Assembly (NCBI GenBank): GCA_017483765.1
Contig: JAFUVE010000051.1
Location: 1 to 37,414 of the forward strand
Direction: 5' to 3'
Length of the DNA: 37,414 nucleotides
Source: Bacteroidaceae bacterium
Lineage (GTDB): Bacteria > Bacteroidota > Bacteroidia > Bacteroidales > Bacteroidaceae
Shown: positions 17,293 through 25,739 of the stretch, piece by piece
How positions within the stretch are numbered: position 1 is the first letter of the stretch
Layout: each line of letters opens with the position of its first letter
Notes under the pieces: generated by a model
Databases searched by the model: none
Told to the model about the DNA's origin: nothing
The model's input: the letters and a program-made list of their open reading frames with translations, nothing else
Program-made: the position numbers and the translations under genes

Positions 17293-19125
17293 ATGCTCAC
17301 ATACGAACTGAAAGCCGCATTGCTCTTAGGGGTGTTCTACGGCCTTTATGCCCTGCTGATGCGCCGTGACACCCTCTTCCGTCAGCGCAGACTGGCACTG
17401 CTGGCATCCGTCATACTCTCCGCGCTGCTCCCACTCTGCCAAATCGAATGGCACGTGGAGGAAATCATCTCTCCCGAGGCTGCCGGCAACCTGCCCGTCA
17501 TCTCAGACAAAGCAGCGGAAGAGCCGATGTCAGACGGCATCTGGACGCATTACGCCACCATCGCCGCCACCAGCCTCCTCTTCTTAGGCATGGCTGTGAT
17601 GGCGATACGTTCAATCAAAGAGCTGGTCAGCCTGCAACGGTTCATCCGTCAGCATCGTTCCCACAAAACATCCGACGGCACCACCATCGTCGTGAGCAGC
17701 CACCCCACACGGCCGTTCTCCTATCTGAACTACATCGTGATGTCGGAAGCGGATTTCGAACGCAACCACGACGCACTCATCATGCACGAGCAGGCACACA
17801 TCCGTCATCACCACACCATCGACCTCTTCCTCATGAACCTCCTGCTCACACTCCAATGGTTCAACCCCGTGGCATGGAAACTGCGCAAAGAGCTGACGAT
17901 GGTACATGAATACGAGGCGGATGAGGACGTGCTCAACGCAGGGATAAACTCCACGGACTACATACAACTGCTCATCAGCAAGGCCACGGGCAGAGGCCGA
18001 TTCTCTTTGGCCAACACGCTCAGCGAGAAGCGTATGCTCAGGCAGCGGGTAGAGATGCTGGCACGCAGACGCACTACAAAATGGGCGAAACTCAAGACAC
18101 TGTCACTGTTGCCGGTCATCGCACTCAGCCTGGGAATGTCGGCGAAAGTGGTGAAAGACTATACCTACCTGGAGCAGCCAACCGCACTTCAGAGTCAAAA
18201 CGGACAGGAGAAGAACAAACGCATACAGCAGAAAGACCGGCAGACCGTCCCTGCAGGCAAAGCCGGAGAACATACGGCGGACGACGACTCCGTGGAATAC
18301 AAGGTGAACGGCATACAAGTGGCAAAACCGGACGTTGACAACATCAACCCGGACAAGATCAAGCAGGTCACCATCATCAAAAGTCCGACAAGCGATAATG
18401 ATAATAGTACTGACAAACCACTGAAACATAGGGTGTATGTGGACATTAACGACACCATCATTAAAAAGGTGGACGACAACACCTACATCATGTTCGACAG
18501 CCAGGAAGACTACGACGAGTTCCGGCAACAAAGCGACGACATCTCAATCGAAGTCGAGCGTGCACGAAGTGAGGCTGAGGCAGCACAACAAGAAGCACGA
18601 AAAAAAGCCGATGAGGCACGAAGCAATGTGAACGAAGCCCGCGCAAAACGTCACAGAGACGCGGAAAGGGTGCAAGAGCATGCAGAGAAAATGCGTGAAG
18701 GCGCATTGATTGAAGCCGACAAGGCACGAAAATACAAAGACCAGGCACATCAGCTGAAAACACAAATGAAAAAGGACAGGGAAGCCATCGAGCAGCAGGC
18801 CAAGGAAGCAAGAATCGCAGCAGAAACAGCTAAGCGCAAAGCACAAGTAGAAGCAATGGAGGCACGGAAAAAAGCCATCACCGAGCGTGAAAGGGCAAGA
18901 AGAATGAAGGACATAAAAGAAAAAAGCCAAAAGCAATATGACTCAACGCTGCACTCTTTCAACCATCAGAACCCCGACAGCACCTTTATGCTCACCGTGG
19001 AAGGTGACGGAACTATCACTAACATTACTGCCTACCAGACGGACACCACCAGCAACGAAACCAACCTCATGCTCATCTGCAAGAAAGAAGGGCAAGACCT
19101 CATCGTTATCTACAAAAGAATTTAG
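17293..19125 (+). CDS. M56-family (BlaR1-like) membrane metallopeptidase sensor
   Basis: I start at 17293 (MLTYELKAALLLG) because the longer frame from 17197 would translate the REP palindrome. The product has 610 residues. Transmembrane helices occupy the N-terminal third (for example AALLLGVFYGLYALLM and IAATSLLFLGMAVMAI). The zinc motif HEQAH starts at residue 165, and the downstream helix has HEYEADEDVL. A further hydrophobic helix (SLLPVIALSLGMSAKVV) precedes a long periplasmic part. That part holds a highly charged coiled coil (about residues 415-550, rich in Ala, Glu, Lys and Arg) and no penicillin-binding domain, so beta-lactam sensing is not indicated. It is the probable signal-transducing partner of the BlaI-like repressor. 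Confidence 0.9.
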   Translation: MLTYELKAALLLGVFYGLYALLMRRDTLFRQRRLALLASVILSALLPLCQIEWHVEEIISPEAAGNLPVISDKAAEEPMSDGIWTHYATIAATSLLFLGMAVMAIRSIKELVSLQRFIRQHRSHKTSDGTTIVVSSHPTRPFSYLNYIVMSEADFERNHDALIMHEQAHIRHHHTIDLFLMNLLLTLQWFNPVAWKLRKELTMVHEYEADEDVLNAGINSTDYIQLLISKATGRGRFSLANTLSEKRMLRQRVEMLARRRTTKWAKLKTLSLLPVIALSLGMSAKVVKDYTYLEQPTALQSQNGQEKNKRIQQKDRQTVPAGKAGEHTADDDSVEYKVNGIQVAKPDVDNINPDKIKQVTIIKSPTSDNDNSTDKPLKHRVYVDINDTIIKKVDDNTYIMFDSQEDYDEFRQQSDDISIEVERARSEAEAAQQEARKKADEARSNVNEARAKRHRDAERVQEHAEKMREGALIEADKARKYKDQAHQLKTQMKKDREAIEQQAKEARIAAETAKRKAQVEAMEARKKAITERERARRMKDIKEKSQKQYDSTLHSFNHQNPDSTFMLTVEGDGTITNITAYQTDTTSNETNLMLICKKEGQDLIVIYKRI

Positions 19126-19127
19126 TT

Positions 19128-19159
19128 GTAGAGACGCCCCGTGGGGCGTCTTGTAACTT
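19128..19159 (+). repeat. REP-like palindromic element, copy 2
   Basis: A 32-bp element starting two bases after the M56 stop codon. It is the exact reverse complement of copy 1. It can fold into a GC-rich hairpin and may act as a terminator or mRNA stabiliser between this gene and the outer-membrane protein gene. Confidence 0.85.
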
Positions 19160-19220
19160 AAAAACCACTAATAATCAGACAATTCCATTGCCTGACCAGC
19201 CATAACTATGCCTAAAAAAA

Positions 19221-21437
19221 ATGAACAAGAAACTGATTACCGCCATCATCTGCCTGCTTGCAGCCACCTTCTGCCACGCACAGGACAACACAACCAACCC
19301 CGACTCCATAGCCACCGAATCCGACTCCCTGCGATGGGAGAAGATGCTGGAGGGAGTGACCGTCAAGGCGCAGCGCCAACTCATCAAGACAGAAATCGAC
19401 CGCATTGGCTATGACGTGCAGGCCGACGAGGAGTCGAAGACCGACAACATCCTGGATATGCTGAAAAAGGTACCGTTCGTCAGCGTTGACGCACAGGAGA
19501 ACATACGGGTGAAAGGCAGCAGCCAGTATAAAATCTACCGAAACGGCCACTACGACCCCAACCTCAGCAAGAACGCAAAGGAGCTCTTCCGGTCCATGCC
19601 GGCATCCATGGTGAAACGCATCGAGGTCATCACCGACCCTGGAGCCAAGGAAGACGCCGAAGGAGTCAACGCCATCCTCAACATCGTGATGATGGAAAAC
19701 CAGGCCATCAAAGGACTTACAGGGACTGTCAGCACGAGGGCAACCACGAAAGGGAGCGGAAACATCAACGCCAGCCTCACCACACAGATCGGGAAAGTCA
19801 TCACGTCAGTGGATTACGGCGCACAGAGAATGTCTGAGAGTGTCACGAAACACGAAGACATCGCCGAAGACAACTTCATCGACTCCGGCAACACGATCCG
19901 CTCCGAGTCGGAAGGGAGCAATCCCGGCTACTTCCATTTCGCCGACATCAGCGCCAGCTACGACATCGACTCGCTCAACCTCCTTTCGGCTTCGTTCGGA
20001 GGATATTTCTACGATATGGATGTCAAGGGAAGCAACACATACATCAGCACTGACCCATCCGACAATCCGATATACAGCTACGGACGGACCTACAACTTGC
20101 CGTCGTATGCCCACCAGTCGTGGAACGGCAGGGCTGACTATGAGCACAGAACCCGCCGAAAGGGCGAGACACTCACCCTCTCCTACATGCTCGCCTTCAC
20201 CCGACAGCGAACCGTGCAGAAAAACCAGTTCTACGAATTGGTGAACGCCCCCTTCGACTACACACAGAACGAGGAGAACACCCTGGAACGGTTCACCGAG
20301 CACACCTTCCAGCTGGACTGGACACGGCCCCTGTGGGAAGGGCACACGCTGTCCACAGGACTCAAGTACATCGAGCGCCGCAACAGCAGCCACACACTTC
20401 AGGACTTCAACGACGAACCGAAATTCACGTCGTACGACAACAAGTTCAACCACAACACGCATATCGCGGCGGCTTACGCCGACTATATGTACACACACGG
20501 AAAATGGTCGGCACGGGCAGGACTGCGTTATGAGCACAGCTATATGAGCGCACACTATCCTGACGGAAATGGAGAGGACTTCGGGCGGCACATCAACGAC
20601 TGGGTGCCGCAAGCCAGCATGAAATACCAGTTCAACGACCGGCAGTCGCTGAAGCTCACCTACTCCACCAGCATCAGCCGGCCGGGAATCGGTTACCTCA
20701 ACCCGGCGGTCATCATCAACCCCAATGCCGTGCAAAGCGGAAATCCAAGCCTCAAGAGTGCCCACTCACAGTCCGTATCCTTGAACTACCTCCTCACCGG
20801 CGAGCGGATCACACTGCAGATCGCACCCTCGTTCGACTTCTGGAACGGAGGAATCGGAAGGGTGGTCAACGCCAGGGAGGACGTACGTTACCTCACCTAC
20901 GGAAACATCGAGCGGATGCGACGATTCTCGACGGAGGGCTACATTCAGTGGAAACCGTTCGGCAAAACCACGGTCATTGCCAACGCCACGCTCATGTACG
21001 ACCACCTGGAGAACCGCAACGCAGGACTCTCACAGCACGGATGGTCGGCTTACTTCTTCGCATCGGCCAGCCAGCAGCTCCCCTGGAGACTACGCCTCTC
21101 CGCCAACGCATGGGGCAACTTGGGGAACCAGCCCAACAATGTCTACAGCTACAGCCGGCCGTACACCATCTACGGTATCTTCCTACAGCGGTCTTTCCTC
21201 GACGAGAACCGTCTCACGGTCAGCCTGCGGGCCATATCGCCCTTCAACAAGACCAACCGCCAGATCACCATCACCAACCACGGCGACTACACCGGCTTCG
21301 ACAAGCAAATCATGAACATACGCCGCTTCGAAATCGCAGTCTCCTTCCGCTTCGGCAAGCTGAAGGCCAGCGTGAAGAAAGCCGGGCGATCCATCGAGAA
21401 CTCCGATGTCGTGGGCGGCATCCAGAAAGGGAACTGA
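19221..21437 (+). CDS. Outer-membrane beta-barrel (TonB-receptor-like) protein
   Basis: A 738-residue exported protein with signal peptide MNKKLITAIICLLAATFCHA. A plug-like domain follows (about residues 45-165: ILDMLKKVPFVSVDAQENI, VKRIEVITDPGAKEDAEGV, NAILNIVM), then a barrel of aromatic-rich strands with KYQFNDRQSLKLTYSTSISRP. This is the outer-membrane beta-barrel family related to TonB receptors. The carboxypeptidase-like N-terminal domain common in this group is missing, so the protein begins close to the plug. It follows the BlaI/M56 pair, with no promoter of its own that I can see, and may be part of the same regulated unit. Its cargo is unknown. Confidence 0.85.
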   Translation: MNKKLITAIICLLAATFCHAQDNTTNPDSIATESDSLRWEKMLEGVTVKAQRQLIKTEIDRIGYDVQADEESKTDNILDMLKKVPFVSVDAQENIRVKGSSQYKIYRNGHYDPNLSKNAKELFRSMPASMVKRIEVITDPGAKEDAEGVNAILNIVMMENQAIKGLTGTVSTRATTKGSGNINASLTTQIGKVITSVDYGAQRMSESVTKHEDIAEDNFIDSGNTIRSESEGSNPGYFHFADISASYDIDSLNLLSASFGGYFYDMDVKGSNTYISTDPSDNPIYSYGRTYNLPSYAHQSWNGRADYEHRTRRKGETLTLSYMLAFTRQRTVQKNQFYELVNAPFDYTQNEENTLERFTEHTFQLDWTRPLWEGHTLSTGLKYIERRNSSHTLQDFNDEPKFTSYDNKFNHNTHIAAAYADYMYTHGKWSARAGLRYEHSYMSAHYPDGNGEDFGRHINDWVPQASMKYQFNDRQSLKLTYSTSISRPGIGYLNPAVIINPNAVQSGNPSLKSAHSQSVSLNYLLTGERITLQIAPSFDFWNGGIGRVVNAREDVRYLTYGNIERMRRFSTEGYIQWKPFGKTTVIANATLMYDHLENRNAGLSQHGWSAYFFASASQQLPWRLRLSANAWGNLGNQPNNVYSYSRPYTIYGIFLQRSFLDENRLTVSLRAISPFNKTNRQITITNHGDYTGFDKQIMNIRRFEIAVSFRFGKLKASVKKAGRSIENSDVVGGIQKGN

Positions 21438-21510
21438 CCAGCACCAACCAGACTATTCAACCCATCAAAAGAAAACTTTTAGGATTAGTAATAATTAATA
21501 GCATGCAGCG

Positions 21511-21544
21511 ACTTCCCCGGTCGTTGAGAAACGGCCAGGGAAGT
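21511..21544 (+). terminator. Long hairpin after the outer-membrane protein gene
   Basis: ACTTCCC-C-GGTCGTT (21511-21525) pairs with AACGGCC-A-GGGAAGT (21530-21544) around GAGA, with one mismatch and one G-T pair. No T-run follows directly. It lies 73 nt past the stop and is the best terminator candidate in the 269-bp gap before the next gene. Confidence 0.5.
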
Positions 21545-21615
21545 ATCACACATTCGAAGAGTTATGTTTCAAAAAACTTTTATCTACCCATCCCGAATTA
21601 TTTTCTTATGAAATA

Positions 21616-21646
21616 TTTATCATGTCCTTTATTTTTCATAAATTTG
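21616..21646 (+). promoter_or_regulatory. Promoter of four-helix-bundle paralog 2
   Basis: TTTA (21616-21619, one base off consensus), a 19-bp spacer and TAAATTTG (21639-21646). The start codon is at 21707. Unlike paralog 1, this gene has a good promoter. Confidence 0.6.
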
Positions 21647-21706
21647 CACCATGAGAAAAAACTAAAAATTCTTTTACTATAGTTCTCAATCTTAACCATA
21701 CCAAAA

Positions 21707-22411
21707 ATGAACACATTTCTGAAACCTAAAGGGGATTACAAAAAACTGATCGCATTCCAAAAAACAGAATGTATTTACGACATCACAATTTACTTTATCA
21801 ATCATTATCTTCCAAAAATTGGTGACAGAACCGTAGACCAAATGAGACAATCGGCAAGGTCGGGCAAACAAAACATATCCGAAGGAAACGAAACTGGTAC
21901 GACATCGACTGAAGCATGTATCAAGTTAGTGAATGTCGCCAAAGCCAGTCTGAAAGAACTACAAGAAGATTATGAAGACTATCTTCGCAACCACGGCAAT
22001 CAAATTTGGCCAGTGGACAGTGTCCAATGCAGAAATGCCAGGGAATGGTGTAAGCAACGCTCTTCTCCAGAAGATTATAGAGTCGTATGCGAAAAAAGAG
22101 ATGACATCACACTTGCCAACATAGCCTTGATACTCATCCATCAAGCCGATTTCCTGTTGAAACGCCTTCTTGACAAATACAAGAAGGAGTTTTTGGAACA
22201 AGGTGGAATCAAAGAACAAATGTCACAAGCCAGGCGACAATGGAGAGCTAACCACGGAATGGGAGGCTATAATAGAAAGAATGGGAGCTATGGGAACTAT
22301 GGGAATAATGGGAATGATGGGAACTATGGGAATAATGGGAATGATGGGAATAATGGGAATAATGGGAACTATGGGAATGATGGGAACTATGGGAATAATG
22401 AGCATTCATAG
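21707..22411 (+). CDS. Four-helix-bundle (S23/Avd-like) protein with repeat tail, paralog 2
   Basis: A 234-residue paralog of the protein at 15931. The folded part (about residues 10-180) is clearly related: GDRTVDQMRQSARSGKQNIS, KLVNVAKASLKELQEDYEDY, LIHQADFLLKRLLDKYKKEF, GGIKEQMSQAR. The tail is different: about 40 residues of Gly-Asn-Tyr/Asn/Asp triplets encoded by a 9-bp array (GGGAAnnAT). So the two paralogs kept the domain and exchanged the repeat. The central region has a Cys and charged insert (CRNAREWCKQRSS). A 10-bp array of complementary sequence begins 10 bp after the stop. No reverse transcriptase or template repeat is nearby. Confidence 0.85.
   Translation: MNTFLKPKGDYKKLIAFQKTECIYDITIYFINHYLPKIGDRTVDQMRQSARSGKQNISEGNETGTTSTEACIKLVNVAKASLKELQEDYEDYLRNHGNQIWPVDSVQCRNAREWCKQRSSPEDYRVVCEKRDDITLANIALILIHQADFLLKRLLDKYKKEFLEQGGIKEQMSQARRQWRANHGMGGYNRKNGSYGNYGNNGNDGNYGNNGNDGNNGNNGNYGNDGNYGNNEHS
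22283..22399. repeat. 9-bp minisatellite array E, 13 units of GGGAAnnAT
   Basis: Thirteen units (GGGAACTAT, GGGAATAAT, GGGAATGAT, first GGGAGCTAT) run without indels and encode the Gly-Asn-x tail of paralog 2. The unit sequence is unrelated to the GTCGGA arrays, but the period and the position at the gene end are the same. Confidence 0.92.
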
Positions 22412-22420
22412 TGGCTTATC

Positions 22421-22510
22421 CATTCCCATCAACTCCCATCAACTCCCATCCATTCCCATCAATTCCCATCAACTCCAATCAACTCCCATCAATTCCCATC
22501 AACTCCCATC
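22421..22510. repeat. 10-bp minisatellite array G, 9 units of (A/C)A(A/C/T)TCCCATC type
   Basis: Nine exact 10-bp units (AACTCCCATC, CATTCCCATC, AATTCCCATC) plus a partial unit to 22517. On the minus strand the unit reads GATGGGAATT, which shares GATGGGAAT with array E, so arrays E and G form an inverted pair with periods of 9 and 10. The TGA stop of the minus-strand phage gene (22511-22509) lies inside the last unit. Confidence 0.9.
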
Positions 22511-25500
22511 AACTCCCTTCCACCACCATTCCCTCTACCCGCTCATAGTCATTCATCTCCGTAAACAGCGCGATGCGGAACCAGCGGTAGGAATGTCCGT
22601 GGAGCGAGCGCATACGCCACCACACCCGGCGGTTGTTCGAGGCAAAGACCGCCACACGCACGGAGGAGGCCGCATCCGTCTGACGCCACAGCACACGCAA
22701 GTCGGTCATCCGCCTCAGACCCAGGATGCTGCCAAAAGAAAGCGGACGTGTGAGCAACAGCCCCTTGCGACGCACAAAACCACAGCCATTGGAGAACCGC
22801 AGGAGATGCCCACCTTGCTGCACAAGCGTGTCAGGATAGTCGTTGACCACCGCAGACGGACGGCTCACCGCTGAGGAGAGCGTCACCTCGCCGTTGCTGA
22901 GCGAGACAACATAATGAAAAGCACTCTCACCCACATACACATGCAGTAGCCCATTCGGATAGTCGTAGGCCACGACCGCCCCGGCCAGCGACTGACGGAA
23001 GTCGGGCGGGACCTCCGCCACGAGGCTGTCGAACGACTCGTCCACCCCGCTGAGCAACGACACGTCGGCCGACAGGCCGTCGAGCTGCGAGGCAAGCACA
23101 CGGATTTCCGATCCTGCAATCTGCTTCAGCCCCTGGTCCGTGGCAAACACCACGGAGCGGTCTGCCTGCACGATGCCCCTGGGCGACAGGCAGCGGTCGC
23201 GCGACACGGGATGGACCGCCACAAACGCGCCGTCCTGAGCCAGCGAGAGCGCCCAGATACCGTCGTGGCAGAAGGCGTAAAGCGGAAACTGGCCGAACTG
23301 ACCCTGGCTGAGCGCCTGCGTCGCCGCCGCCATGCCCACCACCGTGGTCTCTCCCACCCGGTTGGTCTGCTCGGCGGAGAACGCAAACGGATTGTTCACA
23401 CCGCTCTGATGCACCTTATTGGGATAACGGACTGTGGCATACGTGTCCGCCATGTCGGCCTCCGCCTTCTCTGCGGCCGTAAGCGAGGCATAGGAAGTCC
23501 AGTCCGTCCACTCCGGCTCGTTGAAGTTGTCGAACCAGCAGGCGCCGCTGAGCAGCGGGTGAGGCTGCAGACGCAGTTCGGCACGGCGCCACCGGTTCGT
23601 CAGGTCGTTCTGCCAGAGACGCACGCTCTGGGCGTTCGACGACGGATAGTAGAACCAGAAGAACGGCGCCTCGTTGGTATGGCGCGGCAGGTCGCCGACG
23701 CAGAGCGTGCGCGCCTCCCCGTCCTCCGCGTAGCGGACTATGGCTTTCGTCAGGTTGAGAGTGGCACGCTGCGCAGAGTTGTTCACATACGTGCCCGACA
23801 GCCCCTGCAGCAAGGCAGGCAGATGGCCGTGGAATTTCCGGTCGGTCACGTCGGCGATGACCAGCCGTCCGTTGTAGACCGTCATGCATGCCCCGCTGCG
23901 GGGAGAGAGCGAGAGCGGGTTGTCGGGCAGCCGGCGGCGGTTCTCCAGTGTCGACAGCGTGTTGGAGTCCATCTCCACGTCGCTCCATTCGTCCACGTCC
24001 GGCAGCTGGTCCACCGCTATCTCCTTCACGATATAAAAATTGGCCTTGCCCGTCAGGCTCTCCGCCTGCTGGCGTTCCGTGAAGGAGGGAAGGCGGATGG
24101 AGAAGAGTTGCGGGGCCGAGGTCGTGCTCAGGCTGTTGTGCTGTTTGAACAGCCACGTGCCGCTCGACGTGCCGTCGCCGTTGTCGAAATAGCCGTAGCT
24201 CCAGGTGTCGTCGGCGCGGCGGTCGTCAGCGGCGTCTATACGCCTCAGCTCCACGAGGTTCTCACCCGCCTTCCATTCCGCACCCTGATTGTACGACCAC
24301 ACAGGCGACGAGACAGCTATCGCCACGTCCGTCACCAGGTCTTTCCAGGCGTCCAGCGCCGTCTTCCTCAGCAGACGGTATTTCAACTGCGACACCACCG
24401 CCGACACGTAGGTGTCCCACGGACGGCCGTCTGTCCCGCCCAGTGTCCACACCATCGGGGTCAGTCCCCGGTTGGGCAGCATCAGGCAGGGAGGCGACGG
24501 GCAGACGTAGGTGCCGTCGTACATCTTCAGCGCATAACGGACGAAAAACGGATACATGAACTTGTTCTCCTGTGTGGCATATTTGCTGATGAAGGCATTG
24601 GCCAGGCCGGTAAGCGCCGTGAAGTTCTCCGGGGTGTCGGCAAAGAGGTGGCCCGTGGCGGTGGCTGTGCCCTTCAGCAGTGTCACGGAGAGCGACTTCG
24701 TCTGCTTGCCGTTGGCCCAAAGCACAAGTTCCAGGTGGTCCACGGTCTTGCTTCCGTCGGTGGTGAACACGGCGTAAGGATGCAGGTCGTTGGCGGCAGT
24801 AGAGAAGGCGGCATAGACGCGGGTGGAGTCGGTGTAGCAGAGATAGACGGAGAAGGGTGTGGACTGCTTGCCAGTCACGCGGGTGGTCACCACCTTGTAG
24901 GTGGTGGACTGCTCCAACGGACGTGAGGGAGAGAGGGCGAACACCGTCTCATGGGAGAACTCAGGTGTGGTCACCGGCGTGGGTGCCACCACCTCTGCGA
25001 ATTCCGTCGTCTCCGTCCGGTCGGAGGGCTCGATGAGGATGCCGGTCTCCTCTCCGGGATTGAAGGTCTGCACATAGATGTTGCGCAGCCGGAACTGGAT
25101 GTCCACCTGCGGAAAGCTGCTGCCCAGGAAAGCATAGGCTCCTTCCCGCCAGATGGCGTAGGCAGTGGAGAAATTGTCGGACAAGTCGGACTGGTCGGAC
25201 GAGTCGGACTGGTCGGACTGGTCGGACTGGTCGGACGAGTCAGACTGGTCGGACAAGTCAGACTGGTCGGACTGGTCGGACTGGTCGGACGAGTCGGACT
25301 GGTCAGACTGGTCAGACTGGTCGGACAAGTCAGACTGGTCGGACAGGTCTGACCTCTCTGCCCCACGAATCCTGAAGACCAGCACATTACCCATCGCAGT
25401 CATGCCATCCACACGTCCCTCAGTCAGCGTGGTGATCAGGATTTTTGTGCCGTTCTCGTTGTAATAAGCCAGCGAGCGTCCGTCATCGCTGCTGACGACA

Positions 25501-25694
25501 TAGTGTTTTCCGGCATCCACGTGGTGGATGCCAAGCAGCCTGTCGCCATCATCAAGTGTGAGGTCAAGCGGCTCGGGGGCTGGCAGGTTGCGCAAGTCGC
25601 CGTCGCGTGGCAGGAGGTCCATCATGTAGTCGAGCTCACCGTCGGCGGAAAGCGACGGACTGCGGTGAATGCCTTTGTTCAATGTTATGTTCAT
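22509..25694 (-). CDS. Large phage-like virion/tail accessory protein with inserted Ser-Asp repeat
   Basis: A 1061-residue protein. I do not recognise a named family with certainty. The C-terminal third has segments such as [19 protein letters not shown] and [20 protein letters not shown], which resemble head-completion or DNA-stabilisation tail proteins with propeller-like folds. The middle has [19 protein letters not shown], also seen in phage structural proteins. It lies 45 bp downstream of the large terminase on the same strand, which supports a virion role. Residues about 115-174 are a pure Ser-Asp-(Gln/Ser/Leu) run made by a 20-unit 9-bp array, placed in frame between ordinary sequence, so it is probably a late insertion. 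There is no signal peptide. Its stop codon is inside array G. Confidence 0.6.
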   Translation of the reverse strand: MNITLNKGIHRSPSLSADGELDYMMDLLPRDGDLRNLPAPEPLDLTLDDGDRLLGIHHVDAGKHYVVSSDDGRSLAYYNENGTKILITTLTEGRVDGMTAMGNVLVFRIRGAERSDLSDQSDLSDQSDQSDQSDSSDQSDQSDQSDLSDQSDSSDQSDQSDQSDSSDQSDLSDNFSTAYAIWREGAYAFLGSSFPQVDIQFRLRNIYVQTFNPGEETGILIEPSDRTETTEFAEVVAPTPVTTPEFSHETVFALSPSRPLEQSTTYKVVTTRVTGKQSTPFSVYLCYTDSTRVYAAFSTAANDLHPYAVFTTDGSKTVDHLELVLWANGKQTKSLSVTLLKGTATATGHLFADTPENFTALTGLANAFISKYATQENKFMYPFFVRYALKMYDGTYVCPSPPCLMLPNRGLTPMVWTLGGTDGRPWDTYVSAVVSQLKYRLLRKTALDAWKDLVTDVAIAVSSPVWSYNQGAEWKAGENLVELRRIDAADDRRADDTWSYGYFDNGDGTSSGTWLFKQHNSLSTTSAPQLFSIRLPSFTERQQAESLTGKANFYIVKEIAVDQLPDVDEWSDVEMDSNTLSTLENRRRLPDNPLSLSPRSGACMTVYNGRLVIADVTDRKFHGHLPALLQGLSGTYVNNSAQRATLNLTKAIVRYAEDGEARTLCVGDLPRHTNEAPFFWFYYPSSNAQSVRLWQNDLTNRWRRAELRLQPHPLLSGACWFDNFNEPEWTDWTSYASLTAAEKAEADMADTYATVRYPNKVHQSGVNNPFAFSAEQTNRVGETTVVGMAAATQALSQGQFGQFPLYAFCHDGIWALSLAQDGAFVAVHPVSRDRCLSPRGIVQADRSVVFATDQGLKQIAGSEIRVLASQLDGLSADVSLLSGVDESFDSLVAEVPPDFRQSLAGAVVAYDYPNGLLHVYVGESAFHYVVSLSNGEVTLSSAVSRPSAVVNDYPDTLVQQGGHLLRFSNGCGFVRRKGLLLTRPLSFGSILGLRRMTDLRVLWRQTDAASSVRVAVFASNNRRVWWRMRSLHGHSYRWFRIALFTEMNDYERVEGMVVEGS
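25173..25352. repeat. 9-bp minisatellite array F inside the phage structural gene, 20 units
   Basis: Twenty units of C-(T/G/A)-(G/A)-GTC-(G/A)-GA with no indel, on the plus strand, in the same orientation as arrays A, C and D. The gene reads the other strand and translates it as Ser-Asp-Gln/Ser/Leu. The length of 180 bp keeps the frame open. Confidence 0.93.
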
Positions 25695-25739
25695 GGTTTT
25701 TCTGGATTTTTTCCGGAGATTCCGGGCTTTCCGGTTTTT

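Noticed and set aside
15931-22411. Diversity-generating retroelement
   Set aside because: Avd-like genes are present, but no reverse transcriptase, no template/variable repeat pair with adenine-specific changes and no C-type-lectin target were found.
23211-24926. 571-codon plus-strand open frame
   Set aside because: It is antisense to the phage structural protein; composition is typical of a shadow frame (His, Val and Arg rich).
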